Below, one piece after another: positions 51,548-58,038 of a stretch of DNA of 64,000 bases. The stretch's first letter is position 1, and every line of letters starts with the position of its first letter. The DNA is from an uncultured Actinomycetes bacterium. GTDB lineage: Bacteria > Actinomycetota > Acidimicrobiia > Acidimicrobiales > RAAP-2. The position numbers and the translations under genes are program-made. The notes under the pieces were generated by a model. It was not told the origin of the DNA, searched no databases, and saw nothing but the letters and a program-made list of their open reading frames with translations. The stretch lies in NCBI GenBank assembly GCA_903873775.1, contig CAIQPR010000013.1, positions 24,458 through 88,457 of the forward strand, read 5' to 3'.

Positions 51548-52204
51548 ATGTTGGCGAACTCTTGGCCATTGTTCGAGCTCTCCGTGCGCACCCCACGCCT
51601 CGAACTGCGCCTGGCCCGAGATGACGAACTGCCGGAGCTGCTCGACGTGATTGACCGGGGAATTCATGACCCCGCCACCATGCCCTTCAAAAATCCGTGG
51701 ACGGACCTACCTCGCGCGGAGCGCGAGCGTTCGTCCCTGCAGTGGTGGTGGCGGCAGCGCGCGTCGTGGACACCGCAGGACTGGACCTGGTGTGGCACGG
51801 TGTTCGTGGAGGGACACCCCATTGGTTCCCAGGACCTCATGGCCAGCAATTTCTCGACGTCGCGCCAAGTGCGAACGGGTTCGTGGCTCGGCCGGGAGTA
51901 CCAGGGCCGCGGTTTCGGTTCCGAAATGCGGGCCGCCGTCCTTCACCTCGCCTTTGAAGGGCTCGGCGCACGCACGGCACGGTCGGGAGCATTCCTCGAC
52001 AACCTGGCGTCGATCGGCACGTCCCGGTCGTTGGGCTACCGAGATGTCGGTCGAACGACGGCGCTCCGTCGAGGAGAACAGGCCGCGTTGGTGATCTTTG
52101 AATTGGATCGAGCGGAGTGGAGGGAACGTCGGCGCGACGATATTGAGATCGTGGGTCTGGAGCGGTGTCGAGAGTTCTTCGGCCTCGCCGAGCCTGACGC
52201 GTGA
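51548..52204 (+). CDS. GNAT acetyltransferase, RimJ/RimL type
   Basis: An acetyltransferase of 218 residues. VRTPRLELRLARDDELPELL is the typical RimJ/L first strand. TGSWLGREYQGRGFGSEM contains the acetyl-CoA loop (Q/RxxGxG/A). ARSGAFLDNLASIGTSRSLGY is the last helix region. Starts at ATG 51548 or GTG 51545 are possible. The C-terminus (LERCREFFGLAEPDA) is extended. No operon partner is visible. The substrate is unknown. Confidence 0.83.
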   Translation: MLANSWPLFELSVRTPRLELRLARDDELPELLDVIDRGIHDPATMPFKNPWTDLPRAERERSSLQWWWRQRASWTPQDWTWCGTVFVEGHPIGSQDLMASNFSTSRQVRTGSWLGREYQGRGFGSEMRAAVLHLAFEGLGARTARSGAFLDNLASIGTSRSLGYRDVGRTTALRRGEQAALVIFELDRAEWRERRRDDIEIVGLERCREFFGLAEPDA

Positions 52205-52272
52205 CACGGATCTCCTAGGGTCTGTGTATCGCTCAAAATTCGTTCTCCAGTTCCAGTGATCTCGACCGCGTG

Positions 52273-52521
52273 ATGGACGCCGCCCGCACGCCCGGGTGGG
52301 AGATCGTTCGCCGTTCGGAGTCGTCTCTCTTGGCGACCCGAGAGTCCGAGATTCCGGGATTGCCGTGGTCTGTCGTCGCGGAAAAAGTGGGTCGAGGACT
52401 ACGCGTATCGGTGTACGAGCCGGGCGATGACACCAGCGCCGAAGGCGCGGAAATCGGACTTCTGACCGGCAACCCACGAGACACCGGTCGGCAATTGCGA
52501 GACGTTCTGTCGGACCTGTAG
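52273..52521 (+). CDS. Small conserved-looking hypothetical protein
   Basis: An 82-residue, largely polar protein (MDAARTPGWEIVRRSESS). It has a possible beta-rich middle (PWSVVAEKVGRGLRVSVYEP) and ends in a helix (TGRQLRDVLSDL). I cannot name a family. The start could also be GTG 52270. It is immediately followed by a strong hairpin, which supports it as a transcribed gene; the frame also shows normal codon usage for this DNA. The function is unknown. Confidence 0.6.
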   Translation: MDAARTPGWEIVRRSESSLLATRESEIPGLPWSVVAEKVGRGLRVSVYEPGDDTSAEGAEIGLLTGNPRDTGRQLRDVLSDL

Positions 52522-52538
52522 GTACGTGACCGTAGCGG

Positions 52539-52581
52539 CCCCACTCCATCGCTGAGGGAGGCCTACAGCGATGGAGTGGGG
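52539..52581. terminator. Long hairpin between convergent genes
   Basis: A perfect 16-base inverted repeat, CCCCACTCCATCGCTG/CAGCGATGGAGTGGGG, has an 11-base loop. It separates the small protein gene (+) from the DUF4097 gene (-). There is no long T-run; it probably acts as a bidirectional terminator or RNA-end stabiliser. Confidence 0.8.
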
Positions 52582-52586
52582 AGAAG

Positions 52587-53483
52587 CTAGACGGCCGCGC
52601 TCTCGAATCGAGAGGACAGCACTTCGGCGATGTTCTCGGACGCGCGGCGGCGCTTGTCGCTCGCACGCTTGATACGGATGTCTCCGCTCATGGATTTGGC
52701 GTTGAGAACGACTGTCGGTGAGCCGTCATCAGTAGCGCCGTCAGAGTCCAGTGAGATGTCACTGCGCACCTCGCCGCTGGTCGATCGTGCGTCAACCGTG
52801 AGGGCGAAGCCGGGCTCGAGGTAGGCGCGCACGTCGCCCGAAACCGAGCGGACGCGCACGTCGCACGTGTTCGTGATGGTCACGCGCACGTCGCCGGACA
52901 CAGTCTCAAAGACGGCGGCGCCTTGGGCGTCGGCTACGTCGACGTCGCCGGATGCACTGCGCACTGTCACGCGTTCACGAATTTCTCGCACTTGCAGGTC
53001 TCCCGAGGCGACGTGCATGGCGAGGTCGTTCACCGTGTCGATGACCGCATCGCTCGATGCACCCTTGAGTCCGATGCGGGTGTACGTGCCGTCGGCCACG
53101 AGGTCTCCCGATACGGTCGAAATATCAAGGTTTGATCCCGTCGGCACCGTGAGGATGTAATCGAGTTCTCCGGTGAAAGCGTCGATGTTGAGCAAGCGCC
53201 CGAGAAATTTTGACTTCGTTTGGCCCGAGGACGTCCGTTGGGGCTCGCGTACTTCCAACACGTGCCGATGGGTGTCGTAGTTCACAAGAATCTTCGACAC
53301 TCGTTCGGCGTCCTTGGGCGAGCGGGCCACGATGTCGAGCCGCGCGATGGGCTCGTCGTGGGTGCGCACGTAGATGTCCGTCGATGTGCACTGCACATCA
53401 AGAGTGATCGGCTGATCGACCGCGTACTCGAAGTGACGGCGATCCGACGCGCCCTGGTCGGGAAGTGTGTTGTCGATGGTCAT
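52587..53483 (-). CDS. DUF4097 family beta-strand repeat protein
   Basis: A 298-residue protein built of short right-handed beta repeats of about 18-24 residues, each with an SGD-type turn: TVSGDLVAD, VASGDLQVRE, SASGDVDVAD, TVSGDVRVTI, SVSGDVRAYL, STSGEVRSDI and SMSGDIRIKR. DUF4097/DUF4098 proteins are cytosolic or surface scaffolds of unknown function. No signal peptide is visible. AAAGGA lies before ATG 53483. It is directly downstream of the RHH regulator and probably in its operon, so its expression would follow the phased operator at 53941. Confidence 0.87.
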   Translation of the reverse strand: MTIDNTLPDQGASDRRHFEYAVDQPITLDVQCTSTDIYVRTHDEPIARLDIVARSPKDAERVSKILVNYDTHRHVLEVREPQRTSSGQTKSKFLGRLLNIDAFTGELDYILTVPTGSNLDISTVSGDLVADGTYTRIGLKGASSDAVIDTVNDLAMHVASGDLQVREIRERVTVRSASGDVDVADAQGAAVFETVSGDVRVTITNTCDVRVRSVSGDVRAYLEPGFALTVDARSTSGEVRSDISLDSDGATDDGSPTVVLNAKSMSGDIRIKRASDKRRRASENIAEVLSSRFESAAV

Positions 53484-53502
53484 GATGGTCCTTTCTGGTG
53501 AC

Positions 53503-53952
53503 TTAGCTGCGGCCGGTGCCGCGGAGATAGTTGCCGGTGCGTGGTGTGCTGACGGGTCGTTCGGTCGCGTGGTGCAGCGTGCGCACAATCCACGCGTTGG
53601 TGGAGACATTGGACTTCGACGCGAGGGATTCGATGCGTGCCTTCAGGTCTTCGGGAAGTCGCAGCGCGATGCGTGCACTCAACTCGCCGGACGCCTCTCC
53701 CGCGGGCTCCCGGTCGTCCGAGGGCACGAGGCTGACATCGTCGCCGGCGAGACGAAGCTCGAGTGTGGTCGCGGTGTCGCGAGCATTGAATTCCGCCACG
53801 ACCTCGTTGAGGGCGCCGAGGAGTTGTGTGGCGAGCACGGAACTTGACGCCGCCGACAGTCGGCGCACGGCAGCGACGAGTTCTTCTCCGCCGAGTTCCG
53901 CGAGTGACTCGAACTCTTCGGCAACGCCTTCGACAAAGTGTGATATCAACAT
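53503..53952 (-). CDS. Ribbon-helix-helix (HicB/Arc-type) regulator
   Basis: A 149-residue protein. Residues about 93-125 (ARIALRLPEDLKARIESL followed by NVSTNAWIVRTLHHA) form a ribbon-helix-helix DNA-binding domain like HicB or Arc antitoxins. The N-terminal 80 residues are acidic and helical and could bind the partner or ligand. There is no HicA-like toxin next to it; the neighbour is a DUF4097 protein. The start codon overlaps the first of three TGATATCA-type sites, suggesting autoregulation. The start is ATG 53952. Confidence 0.8.
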   Translation of the reverse strand: MLISHFVEGVAEEFESLAELGGEELVAAVRRLSAASSSVLATQLLGALNEVVAEFNARDTATTLELRLAGDDVSLVPSDDREPAGEASGELSARIALRLPEDLKARIESLASKSNVSTNAWIVRTLHHATERPVSTPRTGNYLRGTGRS

Positions 53953-53980
53953 GAGACGAAATGATATCAGAGCAATATCA
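53941..53980. promoter_or_regulatory. Phased TGATATCA operator of the RHH-DUF4097 operon
   Basis: Two perfect TGATATCA palindromes (53941-53948 and 53962-53969) and a third imperfect CAATATCA (53973-53980) are spaced 21 and 11 bases start to start. That is two turns and one turn of the helix, so all lie on one face. The first overlaps codons 2-4 of the RHH gene. This suits cooperative binding by a ribbon-helix-helix dimer array. Confidence 0.65.
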
Positions 53981-54042
53981 TTTTTGCCAGCAATTGGTCA
54001 TAATTTCTCATATCCCTTGTAAATATGGGATTTTCAGCGCAG

Positions 54043-54048
54043 TACTCT
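54043..54048 (+). promoter_or_regulatory. -10 element (TACTCT) of the MscS gene
   Basis: TACTCT is followed after 7 bases by ATG 54056, without a Shine-Dalgarno sequence. A leaderless start is likely. Confidence 0.42.
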
Positions 54049-54055
54049 GGGTGCG

Positions 54056-54682
54056 ATGAGCACTCTTCCCGCCCTTCCGGTGAAATCTCGCCAGCTGCGG
54101 CATTGGTTGACCGGCATTCTGGCCAGTGTCGTGGCGGTGGCCGCGCTCGTCATTGGTTCAGAGTTCGGTGGATTTCACGTGGGTTCACTGCACCCCAAAA
54201 TTGTCGCGTGGATCTGTGCGGGGGTGATCGGCCTCAGCGGCGTCATCGCCACCCAAAATCTGGCGGCCGCTCTGAGCGAGGTCGCATCGACACGTACCTT
54301 GCCCGCCGCGGGCTCGGCCGTCCGACTCATTGGAACCGCACTCGGGTACGTCATTGTGGTCTTTGCGATGTTTGCCGTTCTCGGTGTGTCGATCGGTCGG
54401 CTCTTGCTCGGTGTGGGATTTGCCAGTGTGGTGCTCGGTATCGCGGCGCAACAGAGTCTCGGGAACATTTTCGCGGCTCTCGTGTTGTTATTCGCCCACC
54501 CATTTACCGTCGGTGACTTCATCCGTATCCGCTCGAGCATGGTGGGTGTGATCGATGTTGAGGTGTGCGAAATCGGCCTCACCTACGTGACCGTGCAGAC
54601 GGATGACGGCCTGTTGCGCATCCCCAATTCAGCCGTCCTCGCAGCCGGAATTGGTCAGATCGAACGTCCGCCAGAGAACTAG
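54056..54682 (+). CDS. Small-conductance mechanosensitive channel (MscS family), short form
   Basis: A 208-residue membrane channel. Helices lie at about residues 20-37, 50-70 and 87-110, followed by the MscS pore helix and signature LGIAAQQSLGNIFAALVLLFAHPFTVGD, which flanks the narrow pore. A short beta domain then reads IRIRSSMVGVIDVEVCEIGLTYVTVQ, followed by the conserved LLRIPNSAVL. It lacks the longer C-terminal alpha-beta domain of E. coli MscS (286 residues). It would open under membrane tension to release solutes. Confidence 0.9.
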   Translation: MSTLPALPVKSRQLRHWLTGILASVVAVAALVIGSEFGGFHVGSLHPKIVAWICAGVIGLSGVIATQNLAAALSEVASTRTLPAAGSAVRLIGTALGYVIVVFAMFAVLGVSIGRLLLGVGFASVVLGIAAQQSLGNIFAALVLLFAHPFTVGDFIRIRSSMVGVIDVEVCEIGLTYVTVQTDDGLLRIPNSAVLAAGIGQIERPPEN

Positions 54683-54691
54683 CGCCGCTCG

Positions 54692-55426
54692 TTAGTCGAG
54701 TGAGGACCAGAAGCTCGTCAACATGTCTGCTGCGGCATTCGGATCTTGCGACGCCCACCAATGCCCAAGTCCCGGGAGTAGGCCCACGCGTGCGTGAAGA
54801 CTCTCGGCGAGTGAACGAGCGTGGGCTTCGTCGCCGAAGGGATCATCGGTGGGAATAATCACGAGTCCGGGGGAGCGGGTCGGACCTAAGGACGGCCGCC
54901 AGGCAGCAGCCGGATTCGGGTCCGACGAACGATAGAGGCGAAGAATGCACGACGCCATCGTGGGGTCCAATGCGGCGGCCATGCGAGAAGCCGCGTGCGT
55001 CGATGCGCCGAGCATCGTGAACACCGCCGCGCGGTCCTCGACAGGGGTCACTATCTGGTTCTCCCAAAAAGCCTCTCCGTCGTTCGGCGTTCGCCAGATC
55101 TGAGCGAGGTCGTGCCACACGTAGTCCTCGCGCAAGATCCCCACGGCGTCCGAGGCCCACGACCGGAGCTGTGTACCCGCCGAGGTCGCGATGCGACAGG
55201 CGATGATGCCACCCCAGTCGTGACCAACGAGGTCGATGGGTTCGTCCCACGACGACAGCTGTGCGAGAACCCATTCGACGTAGGCGTCCTGGGTCGCTGT
55301 AAATCCTTCCGGGACGCCCTTGCCAAAACCGGGGAGCGCGAGGGCGACCGATGGTGCGTCGAGGTGTGCGCGAAGTTCGTCCCACAATTCGTAGGTTTCG
55401 GGCACGCCATGGAGAAAGACGATCAC
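54692..55426 (-). CDS. Alpha/beta hydrolase (haloalkane dehalogenase/epoxide hydrolase-like)
   Basis: A 244-residue alpha/beta hydrolase. FLHGVPETYELWDEL carries the oxyanion HG motif. The nucleophile elbow is VGHDWGGI, where Asp replaces Ser, as in epoxide hydrolases and haloalkane dehalogenases. The histidine near the end is in PGLGHWWASQDP. These enzymes attack a C-O or C-halogen carbon through an ester intermediate. GGAGGAG lies 4 bases before GTG 55426. The N-terminus starts right at the first strand, so it is slightly short. Confidence 0.85.
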   Translation of the reverse strand: MIVFLHGVPETYELWDELRAHLDAPSVALALPGFGKGVPEGFTATQDAYVEWVLAQLSSWDEPIDLVGHDWGGIIACRIATSAGTQLRSWASDAVGILREDYVWHDLAQIWRTPNDGEAFWENQIVTPVEDRAAVFTMLGASTHAASRMAAALDPTMASCILRLYRSSDPNPAAAWRPSLGPTRSPGLVIIPTDDPFGDEAHARSLAESLHARVGLLPGLGHWWASQDPNAAADMLTSFWSSLD

Positions 55427-55483
55427 CGCACTCCTCCCCGTCGTGGTTCTCTGCGGACGGTACCACGAGCGTGGCGTCGGGAC

Positions 55484-56179
55484 TTAAACGCTCGTCGACG
55501 TCACCGTGGGAGGTCGCAGGATGGAGATGGCGACGGGTGTTCGCAGAACGTACCCGAGCTGTTCGTAGAGAGATATGGCTCGGACGTTCGTCTCCGCGGT
55601 GTGGAGCATCGGGTGCAGACCCTGTTGCGTGAGCCGCGTGTGGTGCGCGCGGATGAGGGTGGTGGCGAGTCCTTGACCTCGCACTTCCTCATCCGTGCAG
55701 ACCGCACTTATTTCCACGTACGTTGAGGTGCGGAATCGCTGTCCGGCCATCGCCACCAGACGGTCGGCGTGAAAGATGCCGAGGAATTCTCCTAGTTCGT
55801 GAGTGCGTGCTCGGAAGGGTCCAGGTTGCGTTCGTTCGACGAGGGCCATCATCTGCGGCTGGTCGCTCGGCTCGAGAACACGAATGCGCGGATCGACCTC
55901 CCACTCTTCGTTACGGGGTCCCACCATCTGCACGCCGGTCAAGGACATCACGGTGTCCCACGTTGACGGGGGATTGACTTCATCGCGAAAGATCGTGGCC
56001 GTCTCGCCCTCGCCCAAGACCGAGGCCAACGCGCCCCAGGCCTCGTCGGTCACCTCATCAGCGAGGGCGCAGAAGGGACTGACCTCCGCGTCGTACGCCG
56101 CGCCGAGTTCGTTTCCACGTCGAAATCGTAGGTGCGGTCCGTTGAGGGAATACCACGCCAAATTGTCGAGCTCGTTCAC
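55484..56179 (-). CDS. GNAT acetyltransferase
   Basis: A 231-residue protein whose C-terminal half is a GNAT domain of the FR47 type. The motif A loop is ISAVCTDEEVRGQGLATTLI, followed by MLHTAETNVRAISLYEQLGYV. The N-terminal half (about residues 1-95) is a divergent lead-in domain I do not recognise. The start is GTG 56179. The substrate is unknown. A neighbouring alpha/beta hydrolase lies 58 bases downstream and may share transcription. Confidence 0.83.
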   Translation of the reverse strand: MNELDNLAWYSLNGPHLRFRRGNELGAAYDAEVSPFCALADEVTDEAWGALASVLGEGETATIFRDEVNPPSTWDTVMSLTGVQMVGPRNEEWEVDPRIRVLEPSDQPQMMALVERTQPGPFRARTHELGEFLGIFHADRLVAMAGQRFRTSTYVEISAVCTDEEVRGQGLATTLIRAHHTRLTQQGLHPMLHTAETNVRAISLYEQLGYVLRTPVAISILRPPTVTSTSV

Positions 56180-56270
56180 GGCTACCCCATTTCGGAGTCA
56201 CAACCTACTCTCGCCCGTGTCGTGCGACGACTCGGCGTGCGTATGGTCAACTAGGAGTGATGGAGAGAGG

Positions 56271-56672
56271 ATGACGACCAAGACGTTGTGGCCACGTATC
56301 GGCGTCCTCGCCGTCGCACTGTCGATCGTTGTCTGGGTGGGAGCGTCCCACCACGCGGTGCCGCGCGACCACCACGTCATTCCCTTAATGGGGGCGACGG
56401 GGCCGAGTGGCAGTGCGCACATCCAACTGGAGACGCTGGTCTCGCATCCCACGACGACCGACGCACCTCCGACCACCACTTACCCCGGGGAAACGACGAC
56501 GACGTACGCGCCCCCGACGACAGTGGTGGTGCCGGCGACGTCCGCGCCGGGAACGAACGCGGATCTCATCGCGATCCTCCTCGTGGGACTTCTCGCGGTG
56601 GCGGCACTCGTGTTCACCACGTTTCGCACGGCGAAGTCCACCGAGCATCGAGCGCCACCCGACGCGAGCTAA
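56271..56672 (+). CDS. Small secreted or membrane protein with Thr/Pro-rich linker
   Basis: A 133-residue protein. An N-terminal signal or transmembrane helix lies at about residues 7-25 (WPRIGVLAVALSIVVWVGA). A Thr/Pro-rich segment follows (TTTDAPPTTTYPGETTTTYAPPTT), and then a second transmembrane helix at about 99-116 (LIAILLVGLLAVAALVF) and a short basic tail. Topology predicts both ends in the cytosol with an exposed linker of about 70 residues. There is no known family. GGAGAGAGG precedes ATG 56271. Its Thr-rich build recalls the tail of the protein at 5513. Confidence 0.65.
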   Translation: MTTKTLWPRIGVLAVALSIVVWVGASHHAVPRDHHVIPLMGATGPSGSAHIQLETLVSHPTTTDAPPTTTYPGETTTTYAPPTTVVVPATSAPGTNADLIAILLVGLLAVAALVFTTFRTAKSTEHRAPPDAS

Positions 56673-56685
56673 GTCCTGGGCGCGA

Positions 56686-57828
56686 CTAGTCGCCCCAGGG
56701 AGTAATCAAGAATTTCTCGCCGGTCGCTTGGCGCGCGTAGGTCTGGAGTGCGTCACGACGCAGCGCCCCCTCCAAGGTGACCTCTTCGGTGTACGTGCTC
56801 GCAAAGGTGGTGTGGAGTCCGTCGGCCACGCGTTGGCGAAGTTGCGCCAGACCATCCGCTCCGAGCGACATGAGAAAGGGTGTCAGCAACCATCCACCGA
56901 GACCCCAGGCGAATCCGAAATTCCGTGTGAGGACGGTAGGGGATCGGTCCAGACCGCCGTAAATGTAGACCTGCTTGTGCGTGGTCGAACCGTAGCGACT
57001 GTACGACGATGCCGTCGCGGACGCCGCAACTTCCATCGCCGTCAGGATCGAACTGGCGAGAGAACCGCCGCCCGTCGCGTCAAACGCGAGCGTGGCGCCG
57101 GTGGCCGTAATGGCGGCAATCAAGTCAGACATGAAGCTGTCGGCGCTGGAGTTGCATATGTACTCCGCCCCGAGGTCTCGCAAGATGTCGACCTGTTCGG
57201 CACTGCGGACAATGCAGACCAGGGGCACGTTTTCCTCCTGGCAGACGCGCACCAGCATGCGACCCAAATTGGATGCCGCCGCCGTGTGCACCAGGGCGGT
57301 GTGGCCTTCTCGGCGCATCGTTCCGATCATGCCGAGAGTCGTCAGTGGATTGACGAAAGAAGACGCCCCATCGCGGGCGGTCGTACCCTCGGGAAGAACG
57401 AGGCACCCGCTGGCGTCGATCACGCGGTACTGCGCGTACATGCTGCCACCGGCCACGGCCACCGTGCGACCCAGTAGTGCCGTCGCGGCGGGCGAGTCGC
57501 CAGTGGCGATCACCGTGCCCGCGCCTTCATTACCAACGGTCAGGGACTGGTCGAAGCGTGCGGCGAGAGAGCGTAGAACGGCCTGGTCGATCGGGGCCGT
57601 GACGTGCGGCCGCTCGTCGGTCCCGCCCGTCTCGATCTTGGTGAGGTCCGCGCCAGCGAGAAGTAATCCGAGGTCCGAGGGATTGATGGGCGAGGCCTCG
57701 ACGCGAATGAGTACGTCATTGGGTCCGAGCGGCGCCAGAGGCGCTTCTTCGAGGGACAATTCGAGGACGCCCGACGAGGTGACGAGAGTGCGTAGTTCCA
57801 AATGTGAGGTCGGCAGTTCCTGGGACAC
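56686..57828 (-). CDS. MDR-superfamily zinc-binding dehydrogenase/quinone oxidoreductase-like
   Basis: A 380-residue medium-chain reductase. VLIRVEASPINPSDLGLLL and VGNEGAGTVIATG form the GroES-like domain. The Rossmann NADPH loop is LVHTAAASNLGRMLVRV, as in quinone oxidoreductases and related enzymes. The usual catalytic-zinc residues are not evident. GTG 57828 has GGAAGGA five bases upstream; ATG 57861 is an alternative and lies 4 bases from a TACGCT hexamer. The substrate is probably a quinone or enoyl compound. Confidence 0.8.
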   Translation of the reverse strand: MSQELPTSHLELRTLVTSSGVLELSLEEAPLAPLGPNDVLIRVEASPINPSDLGLLLAGADLTKIETGGTDERPHVTAPIDQAVLRSLAARFDQSLTVGNEGAGTVIATGDSPAATALLGRTVAVAGGSMYAQYRVIDASGCLVLPEGTTARDGASSFVNPLTTLGMIGTMRREGHTALVHTAAASNLGRMLVRVCQEENVPLVCIVRSAEQVDILRDLGAEYICNSSADSFMSDLIAAITATGATLAFDATGGGSLASSILTAMEVAASATASSYSRYGSTTHKQVYIYGGLDRSPTVLTRNFGFAWGLGGWLLTPFLMSLGADGLAQLRQRVADGLHTTFASTYTEEVTLEGALRRDALQTYARQATGEKFLITPWGD

Positions 57829-58038
57829 GAGATTCCTTCCGGTGCGGAGCACAGTGCTCATCGGTAGCGTACGCGCGTCCCGCGATCGTGCTCGCCCGGT
57901 CGCGGCGAGACGTCGGTGACCATAGGGGACGGCGTGACCTAGGGTTTTGGCGTGCGGAGTCGCCACGTTGTCTGAGGCGTCCTGTCGCCGAAGGATGGCG
58001 CAGCGGTCTGTGAACTCGCGGCATCGGTCGCGCGCCAC

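Noticed and set aside
53503..53952. HicAB toxin-antitoxin system
   Set aside because: The RHH domain is present, but no HicA-like gene lies on either side; the partner is a DUF4097 protein.
53941..53980. Possible CRISPR-like repeats of TGATATCA
   Set aside because: Only three short sites with spacings of 21 and 11 bases and no spacers; an operator fits better.
57952..57975. Small leader peptide gene (7 codons)
   Set aside because: It may just be the disrupted start of the GT; there is no known leader motif such as a run of regulatory codons.
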